7,985 nt of DNA from Rhodothermales bacterium (lineage in GTDB: Bacteria; Bacteroidota; Rhodothermia; Rhodothermales; UBA10348): NCBI GenBank assembly GCA_030833605.1, contig JAURGV010000103.1, forward strand, positions 1 to 7,985. Reading direction: 5' to 3'. Made by a program: the position numbers and the translations under genes. Shown piece by piece: positions 1-5,623 of the stretch (position 1 is its first letter; every line of letters begins with the position of its first letter). A model generated the notes under the pieces. The model was not told where the DNA came from and made no database searches. It saw only the letters and a list, made by a program, of their open reading frames with translations.

Positions 1-150
1 CTGCAGGCTCTCGCCGTTGTTAGCGGCCACCACCGTGCCTCTCACACTAGACTGCTGTGCAAAGGAACGAGTCGTAGGAATACAGACGCTGAGGACGACA
101 AGTACGTACAAAAACCGCAATGGACAATTCAATATCAAGCGTCGATACAT
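1..150 (-). CDS. N-terminus of a secreted/outer-membrane protein, probably TonB-dependent receptor or carboxypeptidase-regulatory-like protein (partial)
   Basis: An ATG at 150-148 opens a frame that stays open for 50 codons to the left edge, so the 3' part is missing. The translation begins MYRRLILNC, has a hydrophobic core (FLYVLVVLSVCI, about residues 14-25) and an SFAQQ segment (about 30-34) that looks like a type I signal peptidase site. Mature sequence follows as SSVRGTVVAANNGESLQ. The pattern 'xxGTVVxxxxGExLxG' is the usual first strand of the carboxypeptidase-D regulatory-like beta-sandwich that precedes TonB-dependent receptors and some surface proteins in Bacteroidota-like bacteria. 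The start lies 3 bases after the stop of the upstream GWxTD gene, so the two are very probably co-transcribed and translationally coupled. A weak purine stretch (AAAGA) overlaps the preceding stop region. The signal peptide is clear. The receptor assignment is an inference, because only about 17 mature residues are visible. Confidence 0.62.
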   Translation of the reverse strand, partial: MYRRLILNCPLRFLYVLVVLSVCIPTTRSFAQQSSVRGTVVAANNGESLQ

Positions 151-153
151 TCT

Positions 154-2337
154 TTATTTGATGACTATTTCTCTACTAATGACGGCTTGTTCTCCCGTTC
201 GTTGCGCAACGACTCGAACAGCCAGCACATAGCTTCCTTGCCTAACGTCTTTCGTCTCTAAAATAACGTACCGAGAGTCCGTCGGTCCACTTACATCTTG
301 CGAAAACTCTACGGAGACCGTTGCTTCTTCCTTCATTCCGAATATCTGGCCCAGCAGCGGAGCGGTGTCGTTATTTAGACGGCCCGGAACGAGAGCGGCT
401 TGGAACTGAAGCGTGGACGCACTTCCCTCCTCAAGACCATAGGTTTCGAAATACAAATAAACTGGCGCGCCGGAATCGAATGATAGCTCGGGTTTCGGAT
501 AAATGGTCTTACCCATTCGATTGAAGGCGAGTCCTGTTTCAGCTGAATGAGAATCAATGGTTGGAGACGAAGATAGGTCCGATTCTTCTATCAATCGTGC
601 CACCAACAAGTCGCTTAAACGGAATCCTGATTCACTCGAGGCTTCATCGACGTGAATGCGCTTGGTTGCGAAACTGCGTTGCCCATCGACCTCTACTGAA
701 ATCTCGTGCGCCCCCATATCTATTTGCTGGACAACGACATAACCAATATCACATGGCATTTCGCTCCAATGCCGTGTGCGTTCAGCGAAGGTCAATTCCC
801 GTCCCGAAGCAGGAATAGGCTCACCTGCTTTACGGTCAAATATCGTTACCGAAGGACCCGGAAGTTGATCGGTGGTTGGAAAACACAGTGGTAAGGATAC
901 GGTCCTTCCATTGACGTCCTCAAACACAGACATGGAAGATTTTAAATCCAGCCTTTTGCTCTGATCAATTTGAGTCCTTTCGGGATCGTCGCGGAGCCAT
1001 TCTTCAGCACAAACAGCATAGTCAATCGCCATTCGACCTCTATCACAAAGGCCCGAAAAAGCGGCCCTATCAGATCTTGGCGTCCAAAAAACGTATTGTC
1101 CCGTTTTCGAGGGGTCCATGAAAATCCAGGAGCGATATCCATAATCAAGTTGGTAATATCGAGACATTTCGTCTTGGAATTGGATGGATCGTTGCGGCCA
1201 ACCATAACGAATTTGAACCTGTCCGGGCTCGGTATCCCACCCGCGCAGACCATCATCCACATCCCCCCAAACTAAATCGGCATACACGACACGCGATCTA
1301 TGCTCGGTAAGTCGTTCGTTGACGGGCGTACTCCAATAAGGATCTTGGTCGGCCCAATAGTCGGATGCTGCATTCTGATCTGTCGGTTCATCCATTTTTT
1401 TTGACGTCGACAAAACCAGATTTGGATCGGTATAGATCCATTTTTCGTCTTCAGGAAGTTTGTCGATTCCCAATTCGAAGTAAATCTCTGCATCCGTTAC
1501 TGAGCCTTTCATAAACAAAGCCAATCCCTTGTACAAATAGCCAGAAGCTTGCATGGGATTGGTCCGTATGAAGTTGGTCGCAACTGAGTCCAAATAGGCA
1601 TATTTGCCTCGCCGCGCACTGGTTTCGGCTAAGTACCGAAGTCCAAGCTCCCGAAGACTACCGTTTAAAGACGCAAAGGCCAAATGAGTCAATGCTTGAT
1701 CTCCATGTGCCTCCCCAATCGCGTCATTGCGAAGTATTGGAATGTCGTAGCTTAACGGGTTTCCATTTGAAAGATAATTTTTGTTGGTTGCCCCTCCCGT
1801 CGCAGGAGATAAGTTTTCCAAAACCGATTCCATATCGGCATTGACGGGCAATCGAACCGCATTATGGGTGTCTCTAAAGTCGCTTAATTCAATGGCGCCT
1901 AAAATGAAGTGTCCCAAATAACTATTGGGGTCGTCCTCAACCAACTTTTTAGCCCTTCTTTGATGAAGCATCAGCTTTACGCTAGGCATGAACGAGCTTC
2001 CGTATTTAAAATCAATCCAGAGATCCAATTCCTTGACGGTCTGCGAATTCCGCACGGCCCTAGGTAAGGTACTTATCGCTTTTTTAGCTGCGGAAACGTC
2101 CGGAATAGGCTTGAATAAAGCTATTTGAGCCTTTAATTGTAGTCCCGCTTCATCTTTGGGCCATCGTAATAAGAGCTGATCGATCTCCTTTTCCGCTTCC
2201 ATCCAATGGCCCGAGGCAATGGCGGATTGGGTGGCTGCTAAGTGACTCTCTCTGGCATCGGCCTGGGCTCTCGCGTCGATCGCGCCTATCAACGCAAACG
2301 AGATAAATAGAATGACAATGGTATAAGGGTGCCTCAC
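154..2337 (-). CDS. Exported GWxTD-domain protein with TPR-like N-terminal region
   Basis: A GTG at 2337 gives a 727-residue protein with a good signal peptide: MRHPY, then a hydrophobic core IVILFISFALIGAI, then ARAQA before the cleavage site. A longer reading from TTG at 2394 would add 19 mostly polar and acidic residues and has no ribosome site, so I prefer the GTG. After the signal come helical, TPR-like stretches (about residues 42-75 and 266-302). The diagnostic block is about residues 326-385: DYWADQDP, PVNERLTEHRSRVVYAD, then RGWDTEPG and IRYGWP. This matches the GWxTD family, whose members are mostly secreted proteins of unknown function in Bacteroidota and relatives. The usual GWxTD reads GWDTE here, with Glu for Asp. 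The C-terminal half has beta-rich segments, including FRLSDLLVA and VYLYFETYGL, typical of the family. The gene follows smpB after a repeat-containing gap and precedes another exported protein by 3 bases. The molecular role is not known. Confidence 0.85.
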   Translation of the reverse strand: MRHPYTIVILFISFALIGAIDARAQADARESHLAATQSAIASGHWMEAEKEIDQLLLRWPKDEAGLQLKAQIALFKPIPDVSAAKKAISTLPRAVRNSQTVKELDLWIDFKYGSSFMPSVKLMLHQRRAKKLVEDDPNSYLGHFILGAIELSDFRDTHNAVRLPVNADMESVLENLSPATGGATNKNYLSNGNPLSYDIPILRNDAIGEAHGDQALTHLAFASLNGSLRELGLRYLAETSARRGKYAYLDSVATNFIRTNPMQASGYLYKGLALFMKGSVTDAEIYFELGIDKLPEDEKWIYTDPNLVLSTSKKMDEPTDQNAASDYWADQDPYWSTPVNERLTEHRSRVVYADLVWGDVDDGLRGWDTEPGQVQIRYGWPQRSIQFQDEMSRYYQLDYGYRSWIFMDPSKTGQYVFWTPRSDRAAFSGLCDRGRMAIDYAVCAEEWLRDDPERTQIDQSKRLDLKSSMSVFEDVNGRTVSLPLCFPTTDQLPGPSVTIFDRKAGEPIPASGRELTFAERTRHWSEMPCDIGYVVVQQIDMGAHEISVEVDGQRSFATKRIHVDEASSESGFRLSDLLVARLIEESDLSSSPTIDSHSAETGLAFNRMGKTIYPKPELSFDSGAPVYLYFETYGLEEGSASTLQFQAALVPGRLNNDTAPLLGQIFGMKEEATVSVEFSQDVSGPTDSRYVILETKDVRQGSYVLAVRVVAQRTGEQAVISREIVIK

Positions 2338-2402
2338 TGACCTGTACCCGAACTGGTTGAATGGTTCTAAGTCAAGGTACTCGTTTTGGGCCAACGGAAG
2401 AA

Positions 2403-2500
2403 TAGGGGGACTCTTAATAGCCCCTACCAGGAGCTTGTGCCCCCTTCTAGGAGCTCTTTAAATGCCCTACTAGGAGCTCTTTAAATGCCCTTTTAGGAGC
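2403..2500. repeat. Intergenic tandem repeat, about 23-bp unit, 4-5 copies
   Basis: A 22-bp stretch (ctaggagctctttaaatgcc plus ct) occurs identically at 2447-2468 and 2470-2491. A partial third copy begins at 2493. Degenerate copies lie to the left: caggagcttgtgcccc from 2428, and an eroded one around 2403-2420 (taggggga, ctcttaatag). The core TAGGAGC recurs at 2448, 2471 and 2494, exactly 23 bases apart, with CAGGAGC at 2428. The tract fills nearly the whole gap between smpB and the GWxTD gene. Each unit contains the palindromes GAGCTC and TTTAAA. No promoter, terminator or known repeat family is recognised. Confidence 0.85.
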
Positions 2501-2508
2501 CCGCTCTG

Positions 2509-2982
2509 TTATTCGCCGTCCCCTTTGGCCGAATTTGAAGTCAAACGATCCATGCGTCGCTTTGACTCCCGATCGGCTATATCGGCTCGTTTATCGTAGA
2601 GTTTTTTACCTTTTCCTAAACCGATTTCAATTTTAGCGCGGCCATTTTTGAAATACAGTTTGATCGGAACGATCGTATATCCCTTCTGGCGCGACGCTTT
2701 ATCTAGCTTATCAATTTCACGACGGTGCAGAAGCAGCTTTCGGGTTCTATTTGGCTCATGATTCGCGCGATTTCCATGGTCGTAAGGCGCTATATGGCAA
2801 CCGCGAAGCAGCATCTCATTCCCTTCCACGATGCAATACGCTTCCTGGAGATTGGCTTTGCCACTGCGAAGTGATTTTACTTCAGTCCCCGTTAAAACCA
2901 TCCCAGCCTCAAAGCGCTCGTCGATATGGTATTCGAACGTCGCCTTTTTATTAGAGGTAATTATTTTAACAGAATCGGTCAT
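2509..2982 (-). CDS. smpB: SsrA-binding protein SmpB
   Basis: SmpB binds tmRNA (SsrA) and brings it to stalled ribosomes for trans-translation, standing in for the missing codon-anticodon pairing in the A site. The 157-residue product is the normal family length. Family landmarks in order: NKKATFEYHI (residues 11-20), the GTEVKSLRSGKANL tmRNA-binding segment (32-45), HIAPYDHGN (63-71), RKLLLHRREI (81-90), KGYTIVPIKLYFKNG (100-114), and KIEIGLGKGKKLYDKR (117-132). A basic C-terminal tail (about 133-150, ADRESKRRMDRL) is the part that enters the mRNA channel in known structures. The ATG at 2982 lies 33 bases after the stop of the MqnA-like gene, without a clear Shine-Dalgarno site, and the same transcript probably covers both. 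The ssrA gene itself is not in this window. Confidence 0.97.
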   Translation of the reverse strand: MTDSVKIITSNKKATFEYHIDERFEAGMVLTGTEVKSLRSGKANLQEAYCIVEGNEMLLRGCHIAPYDHGNRANHEPNRTRKLLLHRREIDKLDKASRQKGYTIVPIKLYFKNGRAKIEIGLGKGKKLYDKRADIADRESKRRMDRLTSNSAKGDGE

Positions 2983-3015
2983 GCGTTGCGGGAATCAGGC
3001 TTCTCAGCCGAACGA

Positions 3016-3789
3016 TCATTTTTCGGTCAGACTTGCCAATTGCACGGGTTGTATTTCTTCCGTGATACCGTAATAGTACAACTGGTCGCATAGTTCAGTC
3101 ATGCTGGCAATGGCCAGGTCGTCCAATCTAAAGCGCAAATCATTGAGAACGAAGTCTTCCACTTCAGGATCTTGGCTCCACTGGCGGGCAAAGTCAGCTC
3201 GATGGTCGTCAATGAATACGATTGCGTCGCGAATCGCTGTAATGGTGTCGTCGGTAGCGGCTCCTTTTGCCGTAACAAAAACGGCCCAAACAAAAGGATA
3301 ATTAGACATCTCATACCATTCTTGCCCTAGGTCTAGCGTGATCGCTTGATCGTCTGGAGCATCTACCTGGTCTTCCAATGGAATAGAGATCAGGGCGTCG
3401 CTTGGAATGCCTTCTGGCAAGGAAGTCCGCTCATTAAGCGCCACCATAGTCCCGTAGTGTTCCTTTAGAACAATAGCGGCTATGAGTGCCGATAACCTAC
3501 CCTCTACCCCATGAATTAATCCGAGCGTCTCGTTTCCAAGTTGAGAGCCGACGGTAAGCGGTGCGAACGGATTATTCCAAGAAGAAATGGCAACCGCAGG
3601 CAGAATGTCGAATTCCTTGGGATTAGCCAGGGCCACATCTATCGGAATAAGCGCCACATGTGCGGCACCTTTCTGAAGGTCTGTGGTCAGCTGTTCACGG
3701 GTGGCTTGATAGACTGAACTACCGAAGGTATCCGACAATCCTTTGAATGCTGGATACGTTACCGCGTTTTTCCAAACGGCAATTTTCAT
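3016..3789 (-). CDS. Divergent MqnA/MqnD-family protein (menaquinone biosynthesis type, periplasmic-binding-protein fold)
   Basis: The 257-residue product has no signal peptide and appears cytoplasmic. The best family evidence is the segment DLGQEWYEMSNYPFVWAVFV (residues 153-172), which corresponds to the 'DLGEEW...LPFVFAVW' signature of MqnA, the chorismate dehydratase that starts the futalosine route to menaquinone. The helical end (LNDLRFRLDDLAIASM...YYYGI, about 215-242) also matches MqnA tails, and GAAHVALIPIDVAL (41-54) fits the 'DVALIPS' strand. However, the N-terminal 'VxYLNxxPL' motif and the serine-rich 'DPxSxTS' motif of true MqnA are not recognisable: the equivalent positions read MKIAVWKNAVTYPAFKGL and GSQLGNETLGLIHG. 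It could be a divergent chorismate dehydratase, an MqnD-like enzyme, or a paralogue with another ligand. Its ATG lies just past a strong terminator, and smpB follows after 33 bases. Confidence 0.72.
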   Translation of the reverse strand: MKIAVWKNAVTYPAFKGLSDTFGSSVYQATREQLTTDLQKGAAHVALIPIDVALANPKEFDILPAVAISSWNNPFAPLTVGSQLGNETLGLIHGVEGRLSALIAAIVLKEHYGTMVALNERTSLPEGIPSDALISIPLEDQVDAPDDQAITLDLGQEWYEMSNYPFVWAVFVTAKGAATDDTITAIRDAIVFIDDHRADFARQWSQDPEVEDFVLNDLRFRLDDLAIASMTELCDQLYYYGITEEIQPVQLASLTEK

Positions 3790-3811
3790 GGCGTACTTTT
3801 TAGGATTTGGA

Positions 3812-3858
3812 TAAAAAGAACACTCGGGCAGTCGGCGATATATCGCCGACTGCCCGAG
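3812..3858 (-). terminator. Rho-independent terminator after rplS
   Basis: Positions 3823-3858 form a perfect 36-bp palindrome: CTCGGGCAGTCGGCGATA followed immediately by its reverse complement. This allows an 18-bp, largely GC-rich stem with a tight loop at the central TATA. On the minus strand it is followed by TGTTCTTTTTAT (3822-3811), a U-rich run. On the plus strand the flank is CCCCTAAAATAG, with no T run, so the terminator is directional and ends leftward transcription of the ffh-rplS unit. Confidence 0.92.
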
Positions 3859-3899
3859 CCCCTAAAATAGAATCACGATTCAGATCTATCAGTCCAGCA

Positions 3900-3923
3900 C
3901 ACTTAGATGTTACCAACTAAGTG
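3900..3923 (-). other. Small stem-loop in the rplS 3' untranslated region
   Basis: CACTTAG (3900-3906) and CTAAGTG (3917-3923) form a perfect 7-bp stem around a 10-base loop, starting 9 bases after the rplS stop. No T run follows on either strand, so it is not a terminator by itself. It could protect the transcript 3' end together with the terminator hairpin downstream, or be chance. Confidence 0.4.
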
Positions 3924-3931
3924 CGTTCAAT

Positions 3932-4282
3932 CTACCGGCGGCGCTCTTTGATACGAGCAGCTTTACCGCGTAGATCTCTGAGGTAATACAGTTTGGAGCG
4001 ACGAACGCTACCAGCCCGAACTACTTCGATCTGAGCTAATTTCGGTGAGTACAAAGGGAAAATACGTTCCACTCCAACACCGTTAGATACTTTGCGAACC
4101 GTAAAGGTACGACGTGAGTCGGAACCTTTGAACGCAATAACGACGCCCTGGTACTGCTGAATGCGCTCTTTTTCGCCCTCAACAACACGCACGTGCACGT
4201 TTACCGTATCACCGGTGGTGAAGTCCGGCACATTGTTGTGCTTCTGGGACGTTTCAATAAGGTTCATTATATCGGTAGCCAT
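3932..4282 (-). CDS. rplS: 50S ribosomal protein L19
   Basis: L19 is a large-subunit protein at the interface with the 30S subunit. The 116-residue product has the full family pattern: PDFTTGDTVNVHVRVVEGEKER (residues 19-40), YQGVVIAFKG (44-53), TFTVRKVSNGVGVERIFPLYSP (59-80), and RRSKLYYLRDLRGKAARIKE (94-113). The ATG at 4282 is supported by an AGAGGG ribosome site 6 bases upstream (4289-4294). A second ATG at residue 6 (MNLIE) matches the start of many L19 proteins but has no such site. It is the last gene of the ffh-rpsP-rimM-trmD-rplS cluster, 53 bases after trmD, and is followed by a small stem-loop and a strong terminator. Confidence 0.98.
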   Translation of the reverse strand: MATDIMNLIETSQKHNNVPDFTTGDTVNVHVRVVEGEKERIQQYQGVVIAFKGSDSRRTFTVRKVSNGVGVERIFPLYSPKLAQIEVVRAGSVRRSKLYYLRDLRGKAARIKERRR

Positions 4283-4288
4283 GGCATA

Positions 4289-4294
4289 CCCTCT
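4289..4294 (-). promoter_or_regulatory. Shine-Dalgarno site of rplS
   Basis: On the minus strand AGAGGG sits 6 bases before the ATG at 4282. It is one of only two good ribosome sites in the window, the other being GGAG four bases before rimM, and it favours the first rplS ATG over the one five codons later. Confidence 0.6.
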
Positions 4295-4335
4295 AAAAGC
4301 AATAAGTTAGTAGCTAATTTCTAAGGTCAGTCAGC

Positions 4336-5061
4336 TTACGTGTTTTTCGTACCCTTCGCATCAGATAAATCATCTGACGGCATCGAATGGAGTAGATCAG
4401 GCCTTCTTCGTTTGGTTTTTTCCATTCGCTGTGCATCTCTCCACGCCTCTATTTTGGCATGATCTCCAGAGAGCAATACGTTTGGAACCTTCATGCCGTT
4501 AAAATCGGCAGGTCGGGTAAACGTCGGAGCATCGAGCAATTCATCTTGAAAAGAATCGGTCAAAGCGGATGTGGCATCACCAAGAACACCCGGCAAAAGC
4601 CGTGCAATGGCGTCTACAAGCACTAATGCTGGTAGTTCCCCCCCACTCAGAACGTAATCTCCAATGGAAATTTCCCGGGTAATCTCTGTATCTCTAATCC
4701 GTTGATCAACCCCTTTGTAGTGCCCGGCCAACATCACGATTCTGTTTTTTAAAGACAGTTCGTTAACAATGGCTTGCGTAAGTACTTCTCCGTCGGGAGT
4801 CAAAAAGATCACTTCATCGATTGGGGCTTGGTGTTCACGGATGTGTTCAAAACAGGCCGCAATAGGCTCTGGTTTAAGCACCATTCCGGCACCACCGCCA
4901 AATGGATAATCGTCAACTTTTTTGTACTTATCCGTTGCATAATCTCGAAGATCGTGCACGTGAACTTCCAATTCTCCTTTTTTCTGAGCGCGTCCAAGGA
5001 TACTCTCTTGAAGAGAGCCCCTAACGATCTCAGGTAAGGCAGAAATGATGTCTACGCGCAT
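4336..5061 (-). CDS. trmD: tRNA (guanine37-N1)-methyltransferase TrmD
   Basis: TrmD uses S-adenosylmethionine to methylate G37 next to the anticodon, preventing +1 frameshifting. It belongs to the SPOUT class with a trefoil knot and works as a dimer. In the 241-residue product I see YPFGGGAGMVLKPEP (residues 52-66), VIFLTPDG (84-91), GHYKGVDQRI (113-122), and the knot segment REISIGDYVLSGGELPALV (129-147). R154 and D169 fall at the same numbers as the E. coli residues implicated in catalysis. LLDAPTFTRP (175-184) and MKVPNVLLSGDH (190-201) complete the domain; the usual Tyr of 'xYTRP' is Phe here. A short polar tail (about 222-241) exceeds the family core. GHYKGVDQR rather than GRYEGVDER is, as I recall, common in Bacteroidota. 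The ATG lies 11 bases after the rimM stop without a Shine-Dalgarno site, suggesting translational coupling. Confidence 0.98.
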   Translation of the reverse strand: MRVDIISALPEIVRGSLQESILGRAQKKGELEVHVHDLRDYATDKYKKVDDYPFGGGAGMVLKPEPIAACFEHIREHQAPIDEVIFLTPDGEVLTQAIVNELSLKNRIVMLAGHYKGVDQRIRDTEITREISIGDYVLSGGELPALVLVDAIARLLPGVLGDATSALTDSFQDELLDAPTFTRPADFNGMKVPNVLLSGDHAKIEAWRDAQRMEKTKRRRPDLLHSMPSDDLSDAKGTKNT

Positions 5062-5072
5062 AACGCCGTGTT

Positions 5073-5603
5073 TTACAACAGACCTTCAATAGGATCGATC
5101 TGGATTTGGTTGGCATCAAAATCAATTTCGACAATGAACTCATCCACCATCGGAATCATCACATCGGGCATACTTTTTCGCTGTACGACCAATATGTTCT
5201 GACCCCTACCTTCAATCACATCGATTACCGTTCCAATTTTTTCATCCTGAAGATCGACAACTACCATATCAATAAGATCGGAGAAATAGAATTCGCCATC
5301 TTCCAAAGCTGGAAGATCCGATTCCAACGCGTAAACCTTTAGCTTAGCCAAAGATTCTGCATCTTCAATCCTATCAATACCTGATAGCTTAGCAACAACA
5401 GTAATTCCAAACTTGGAAGGTTGTAGTCTGACTGACAGTAAGTCAAAGGACACTGCTGACTCCGAATTGGAGCCAACATAAATAGTTTTCAACGATTGAA
5501 AACGAGCCGGATCATCGGTTTCCGGAGCAATTTTCACTTCTCCACCAATACCATGCGTTTGCACGATACGTCCCATCTCCCTAAGGGGTGCTAGGTGGTC
5601 CAT
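5073..5603 (-). CDS. rimM: Ribosome maturation factor RimM
   Basis: RimM is a 30S assembly factor that binds S19 and helps mature the 16S rRNA head. The 176-residue product has the usual two parts. The N-terminal beta-barrel (about residues 8-95) includes GRIVQTHGIGGEVKI (11-25), TDDPARFQSL (29-38) and GIDRIEDAESL (75-85). The PRC-barrel (about 100-174) includes EFYFSDLIDMVVVD (104-117), GTVIDVIEGRGQNILVV (124-140), MIPMVDEFIVEID (149-161) and the closing IDPIEGLL. The ATG at 5603 has a TGGAG ribosome site four bases upstream (5608-5612), and the gene starts 20 bases after the rpsP stop. Its position between rpsP and trmD is the conserved one. Confidence 0.97.
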   Translation of the reverse strand: MDHLAPLREMGRIVQTHGIGGEVKIAPETDDPARFQSLKTIYVGSNSESAVSFDLLSVRLQPSKFGITVVAKLSGIDRIEDAESLAKLKVYALESDLPALEDGEFYFSDLIDMVVVDLQDEKIGTVIDVIEGRGQNILVVQRKSMPDVMIPMVDEFIVEIDFDANQIQIDPIEGLL

Positions 5604-5623
5604 GGTACTCCAGAAAGTCTAGA

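Noticed and set aside
17..232. Plus-strand frame at the left edge
   Set aside because: It overlaps the GWxTD stop region and the minus-strand signal-peptide gene, which explain the sequence better. The product resembles no known family.
2403..2500. Repeats considered as a CRISPR array
   Set aside because: Units are 23 bp in direct head-to-tail contact without spacers, and no cas gene is present. It is a plain tandem repeat.
2983..3015. Possible hairpin (GGCT, GAGA, AGCC) between the MqnA-like gene and smpB
   Set aside because: The stem is only 4 bp with no T run. It is too weak to call a terminator or regulatory element.
4283..4335. Gap between trmD and rplS examined for a terminator or riboswitch
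   Set aside because: Only a short TTAG/CTAA pair and the rplS ribosome site are visible. There is no stable stem with a T run.
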